DNA of 8,587 bases from an uncultured Oscillospiraceae bacterium (GTDB taxonomy: Bacteria; Bacillota; Clostridia; Oscillospirales; Oscillospiraceae), in assembly GCA_944385455.1 (NCBI GenBank), contig CALWXI010000234.1, forward strand, positions 1 through 8,587, in the 5' to 3' direction. The stretch's first letter is position 1. Each line of letters begins with the position of its first letter. Below the pieces are notes generated by a model. That model was not told the DNA's origin, searched no databases, and saw only the letters and a list, made by a program, of their open reading frames with translations. Positions 5,783 through 8,587 of this stretch are shown piece after piece. Made by a program: the position numbers and the translations under genes.

Positions 5783-7546
5783 ATGGCTTTCCCCCAAAGC
5801 TTTATGGACGAGCTGATCGCCCGCTGCGACATTGTGGACGTGGTCAGCGGGTACGTGCAGCTGACGCGGAGGGGGGCCAATCTCTTCGGCCTGTGCCCCT
5901 TCCACAGTGAAAAGACCGGCTCGTTCTCCGTCTCTCCGGATAAGCAGATCTATTACTGCTTCGGCTGCAAACGGGGCGGCGGCGTGGTGAATTTCATCAT
6001 GGAGGAGGAGAACCTCTCCTTTCCGGAGGCGGTACGTTTTCTGGCCAAGCGGGCCGGCATGGAAGTGCCGGAAGAGGACGGCGACCGGGAGGCCGGGCGC
6101 CGACGCCAGCGCCTGCTGGACCTGAACCGGGACGCCGCCCGGTTTTACTATCAGCTCCTCCAGCGGCCGGAGGGCGGGGCCGTGCGGGCGTATCTGGCCC
6201 GCCGGAAAATCACCCGGCAGACGGCGGTGCGCTTCGGCATGGGGGCCTCCGCCGACGCGTGGGACACTCTGCTCACCGCCATGCTCCGCAAGGGCTACAC
6301 CAAAACGGAGCTGCTGGACGCAGGTCTGGTGGTCCAGAACCGCAACGGCGGACTGTACGACAAGTTCCGCAACCGTCTCATGCTCCCGGTGGTGGACACC
6401 CGGGGAGACGTGGTAGCCTTCGGCAGCCGCGTGCTGGACGGCTCGGAACCCAAGTACATGAACTCTCCGGAGACACCGGTATACAGCAAGCGCCGGGTGC
6501 TTTACGGCCTGAATCTGGCCAAAAAGACCAAGCGGCCCAACATCATCCTCTGCGAGGGGAACCTGGACATCGTGACGCTGCACCAGGCCGGCTTCGACAA
6601 CGCCGTGGCCTCCATGGGCACCGCGCTGACCGTGGAGCAGACCCGGCTCCTCTCCCGTTTCACCAAGGAACTGGTCCTCTGTTACGACAACGACAACGCC
6701 GGCAGGACCGCCACGGAGCGGGCGCTGGAGATCCTGCGCAATTCCGAATTTTCCGTGAAGGTCCTCCAGCTGCCCCGGCGGCTGGTGGACGGCGTCTACG
6801 TCAAGCAGGATGCCGACGATTTCATCAAGTACCAGGGCGCCGACGCCTTTGAGCGGCTGCTCTCCGGCAGCGAGAACGGCGTGGAGTTCCGGATGGCCCA
6901 GGTGGCCGGCAAATACGACCTCTCCAGCGATGAGTCCCGGGTACACTACTGCGAGGAGATCAGCGACCTTCTGGCCGGCCTTCCCAGCGCGGTGGAGCGG
7001 GAGATCTACACCGCCCGGGCCGCTGAAACCGCCCGGATTACTCCCGAGGCCATGCGTCTGGAAGTGGAACGGGCCTTGAAGCGGCTCTCTGCCAGACAGC
7101 GGCGGGCCCAGGCCCGCCGGGATCTGAATCCCGCCGTTCAGCTCCAGCCCAAGGAGCGCTCCCTGCACTATGCCAACCTGCATTCCGCCCGGGCGGAGGA
7201 AGGCGTGATCCGTCTGCTGCTGCTGGATGAAAACAGCTTCGGTCCGTCTCCGCCTCTGGACGAATCCCAGTTTTCCTCCCCTCTGCTGGGCCGCGTGTTC
7301 ACGCTGCTCTGGCAGGCCCGGGAGGCGGGCCGCTCCGTGACCCTATCGTCCCTGACCGGGGAGCTGTCCCCGGATGAGATGAGCCACATCACCGCCATCT
7401 GCCAGCAGCCGGAATCCACCCGGAATGCCGGCCAGGCGCTGGCGGACTACATACGCATCATCCGCTCGGAAGCGGAGAAACGCACCGGCGGCGGGCAGGT
7501 GGACCCGCTGCTGGCGGCAACAGAAAAATACAAAGATAAAAAGTGA
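5783..7546 (+). CDS. dnaG: DNA primase DnaG
   Basis: The 587-residue primase makes the RNA primers for chromosome replication and acts with the replicative helicase. The N-terminal zinc-binding domain has Cys38, His41, Cys59 and Cys62 (CPFH ... CFGC). The central RNA polymerase domain contains FRNRLMLPV (195-203), FGSR (213-216), KYMNSPET (224-231) and the TOPRIM fold, where the acidic residues are Glu258 in CEGNLD and Asp302/Asp304 in YDNDNAG; the third acidic cluster is QDADDFI (342-348). The C-terminal part (about 450-587) is the less conserved helicase-binding region. Length agrees with the family (about 580-600). The ATG at 5783 is preceded by AAAGGAGGGG with 8 bases spacing. Compared with model DnaG proteins the TOPRIM motifs read EGNLD and DND rather than EGYMD/EGFMD and DGD, and a few extra residues precede the DADD motif; the metal-binding acids themselves are kept. 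rpoD follows 10 bp downstream. Confidence 0.97.
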   Translation: MAFPQSFMDELIARCDIVDVVSGYVQLTRRGANLFGLCPFHSEKTGSFSVSPDKQIYYCFGCKRGGGVVNFIMEEENLSFPEAVRFLAKRAGMEVPEEDGDREAGRRRQRLLDLNRDAARFYYQLLQRPEGGAVRAYLARRKITRQTAVRFGMGASADAWDTLLTAMLRKGYTKTELLDAGLVVQNRNGGLYDKFRNRLMLPVVDTRGDVVAFGSRVLDGSEPKYMNSPETPVYSKRRVLYGLNLAKKTKRPNIILCEGNLDIVTLHQAGFDNAVASMGTALTVEQTRLLSRFTKELVLCYDNDNAGRTATERALEILRNSEFSVKVLQLPRRLVDGVYVKQDADDFIKYQGADAFERLLSGSENGVEFRMAQVAGKYDLSSDESRVHYCEEISDLLAGLPSAVEREIYTARAAETARITPEAMRLEVERALKRLSARQRRAQARRDLNPAVQLQPKERSLHYANLHSARAEEGVIRLLLLDENSFGPSPPLDESQFSSPLLGRVFTLLWQAREAGRSVTLSSLTGELSPDEMSHITAICQQPESTRNAGQALADYIRIIRSEAEKRTGGGQVDPLLAATEKYKDKK

Positions 7547-7556
7547 GGAAAGCAGC

Positions 7557-8587
7557 ATGGCGAAAGATTTGGAACAGATGACCCCCGCAGAGCTGAAGGC
7601 GCAGGCGGACGCCATTTTGAGCGCCGCGGACGCGGCGGAGGCCGCAGAAAAACAGGAGACGCCGGCTGCCAGACCCGCCAAGAAGTCTGTCCGGAAAAAG
7701 GCCGCGGACCCGGCGGAGCCCGCTCCCGTCATGACCGACGAGGAGGCCCGTAAGGCAGGGATCCTCCGGCTGGACGACAAGCAGGTGGCCGCGCTGCCCG
7801 CCGCCGCCTGGCTCTCCGGCAATGAGAAGCTCCGGGAACTGTTGGCCAAGGGCAGGAAAAAGGGCAAGCTGGACTCCGGTGAGCTGATGGAGGCCGTGGA
7901 CGATCTGAATCTGGAAAGCGACCAGATGGACCAGCTCTACGACTCTCTGGAGGCTCTGAACATCGACATCAGCTCCAGCGAGGACCTGCTGCCCGACGAT
8001 CTGCCCGAGGACGAGCCCGCCGCCGACGAGATCGCCGACGTGGAGGAAGAGGAACTGGTGGACCCCAATACTCTGGTCAACAACTTCTCCATCGACGACC
8101 CCGTCCGCATGTACCTCAAGGAGATCGGCAAGGTGCCGCTGCTCTCACCCGACGAGGAGACGAATCTGGCCAAGGCCATGGCCGCCGGCAATGAGGCCGA
8201 GCGCCGCCTCAGCGAGCTGAAGGCCGCCCGGGCCGCCGGTGAGCCGGACACCATGACCGCTGAGGAAGAGGCCGCCCTGCGCAAGGATTACCGCCGGGGC
8301 GAAGCCGCCAAGCAGAAGCTGGCGGAAGCCAACCTCCGTCTGGTGGTGTCCATCGCCAAGCGGTACGTAGGCCGCGGCATGCTGTTCCTGGATCTCATCC
8401 AGGAGGGCAATCTGGGCCTCATCAAGGCTGTGGAGAAGTTCGACTATACCAAGGGCTACAAGTTCTCCACCTACGCCACGTGGTGGATCCGGCAGGCCAT
8501 CACCCGGGCCATCGCCGACCAGGCCCGGACCATCCGCATCCCCGTCCACATGGTGGAGACCATCAACAAGGTCATCCGGGTCAGCCG
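7557..8587 (+). CDS. rpoD: Primary RNA polymerase sigma factor RpoD/SigA, 3'-truncated by window end
   Basis: The frame starts at ATG 7557 and stays open to the window end; 343 residues are visible, so regions 3 and 4 lie outside. Region 1.1-like sequence is at about 91-140 (LRELL, ESDQMDQLYDSL). The highly conserved region 1.2 begins at DPVRMYLKEIGKV (181-193). Region 2 runs from about 253: NLRLVVSIAKRY (259-270), RGMLFLDLIQEGN (273-285), then KFSTYATWWIRQ (302-313) and ARTIRIPVHM (323-332), covering core binding, -10 melting and -10 recognition. It is the housekeeping sigma that recognises TTGACA/TATAAT promoters, such as those seen in this window. The ribosome binding site GAGGAA (7545-7550) overlaps the dnaG stop, suggesting coupled translation. 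Two oddities: about 90 Ala/Lys/Glu-rich residues precede region 1.1, and an extra 30-35 residue charged, Ala-rich stretch (about 216-250) separates regions 1.2 and 2.1, both absent from Bacillus SigA. Confidence 0.97.
   Translation, partial: MAKDLEQMTPAELKAQADAILSAADAAEAAEKQETPAARPAKKSVRKKAADPAEPAPVMTDEEARKAGILRLDDKQVAALPAAAWLSGNEKLRELLAKGRKKGKLDSGELMEAVDDLNLESDQMDQLYDSLEALNIDISSSEDLLPDDLPEDEPAADEIADVEEEELVDPNTLVNNFSIDDPVRMYLKEIGKVPLLSPDEETNLAKAMAAGNEAERRLSELKAARAAGEPDTMTAEEEAALRKDYRRGEAAKQKLAEANLRLVVSIAKRYVGRGMLFLDLIQEGNLGLIKAVEKFDYTKGYKFSTYATWWIRQAITRAIADQARTIRIPVHMVETINKVIRVS

Noticed and set aside
5696..7183. A 495-codon open frame on the minus strand opposite dnaG
   Set aside because: It is antisense to an unambiguous primase, has no recognisable domain, and its composition is that of a codon-bias shadow. 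Its apparent start has no ribosome binding site.
1..8587. Defence island, prophage, insertion sequence or CRISPR array
   Set aside because: No transposase, integrase, toxin-antitoxin pair, terminal inverted repeat or regularly spaced repeat was seen; all genes are recognisable housekeeping families with uniform codon use.

Overview
The window looks like core chromosome from a GC-rich member of the Clostridia, most likely an Oscillospiraceae/Flavonifractor-type gut bacterium. The evidence is the Firmicutes-style ribosome binding sites (AAGGAGG-like before almost every gene), the dnaG-rpoD pair, a clostridial-type MurC, a PrdX/ProXp-family deacylase, and strong G/C bias at third codon positions. 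The taxonomic placement is inferred from protein character and base composition, not from a search. There is no sign of a mobile element, CRISPR array, tRNA, rRNA or phage gene.

Layout, left to right. (1) 1-669 (+): 3' part of a YjjG/YfnB-type HAD nucleotidase, ending at a hairpin that can serve both strands. (2) 735-2063 (-): CCA-adding tRNA nucleotidyltransferase with an HD domain, convergent with the HAD gene. (3) A 228-bp divergent spacer carrying three consecutive short inverted repeats. (4) 2292-4225 (+): murC followed 5 bp later by a ProXp/PrdX-type aminoacyl-tRNA deacylase, a tight two-gene unit ending in a second bidirectional hairpin. (5) 4293-5569 (-): an apt-like type I phosphoribosyltransferase with its own near-consensus promoter, and upstream of it an Sfp-type 4'-phosphopantetheinyl transferase, also with a good sigma-A promoter. 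(6) A 213-bp AT-rich divergent spacer. (7) 5783-8587 (+): dnaG and then rpoD (primary sigma factor), 10 bp apart, with rpoD cut by the window end.

Most genes are housekeeping: nucleotide salvage and clean-up (HAD, PRTase), tRNA end maturation and mischarging control (cca, ProXp), cell-wall precursor synthesis (murC), carrier-protein activation (PPTase), replication priming (dnaG) and basal transcription (rpoD). The dnaG-rpoD pair is the remnant of the classical macromolecular-synthesis operon; the usual upstream partner (rpsU in enterics, dgt or a small gene in Firmicutes) is replaced here by a divergent PPTase gene.

I do not see a clearly undescribed system. The points most worth a second look are the long N-terminal extension and extra linker in the sigma factor, non-canonical TOPRIM residues in DnaG, coupling of murC to a tRNA-editing factor, an inverted repeat around the possible -10 of dnaG, the repeated design of the two bidirectional terminators, and the hairpin cluster between cca and murC.
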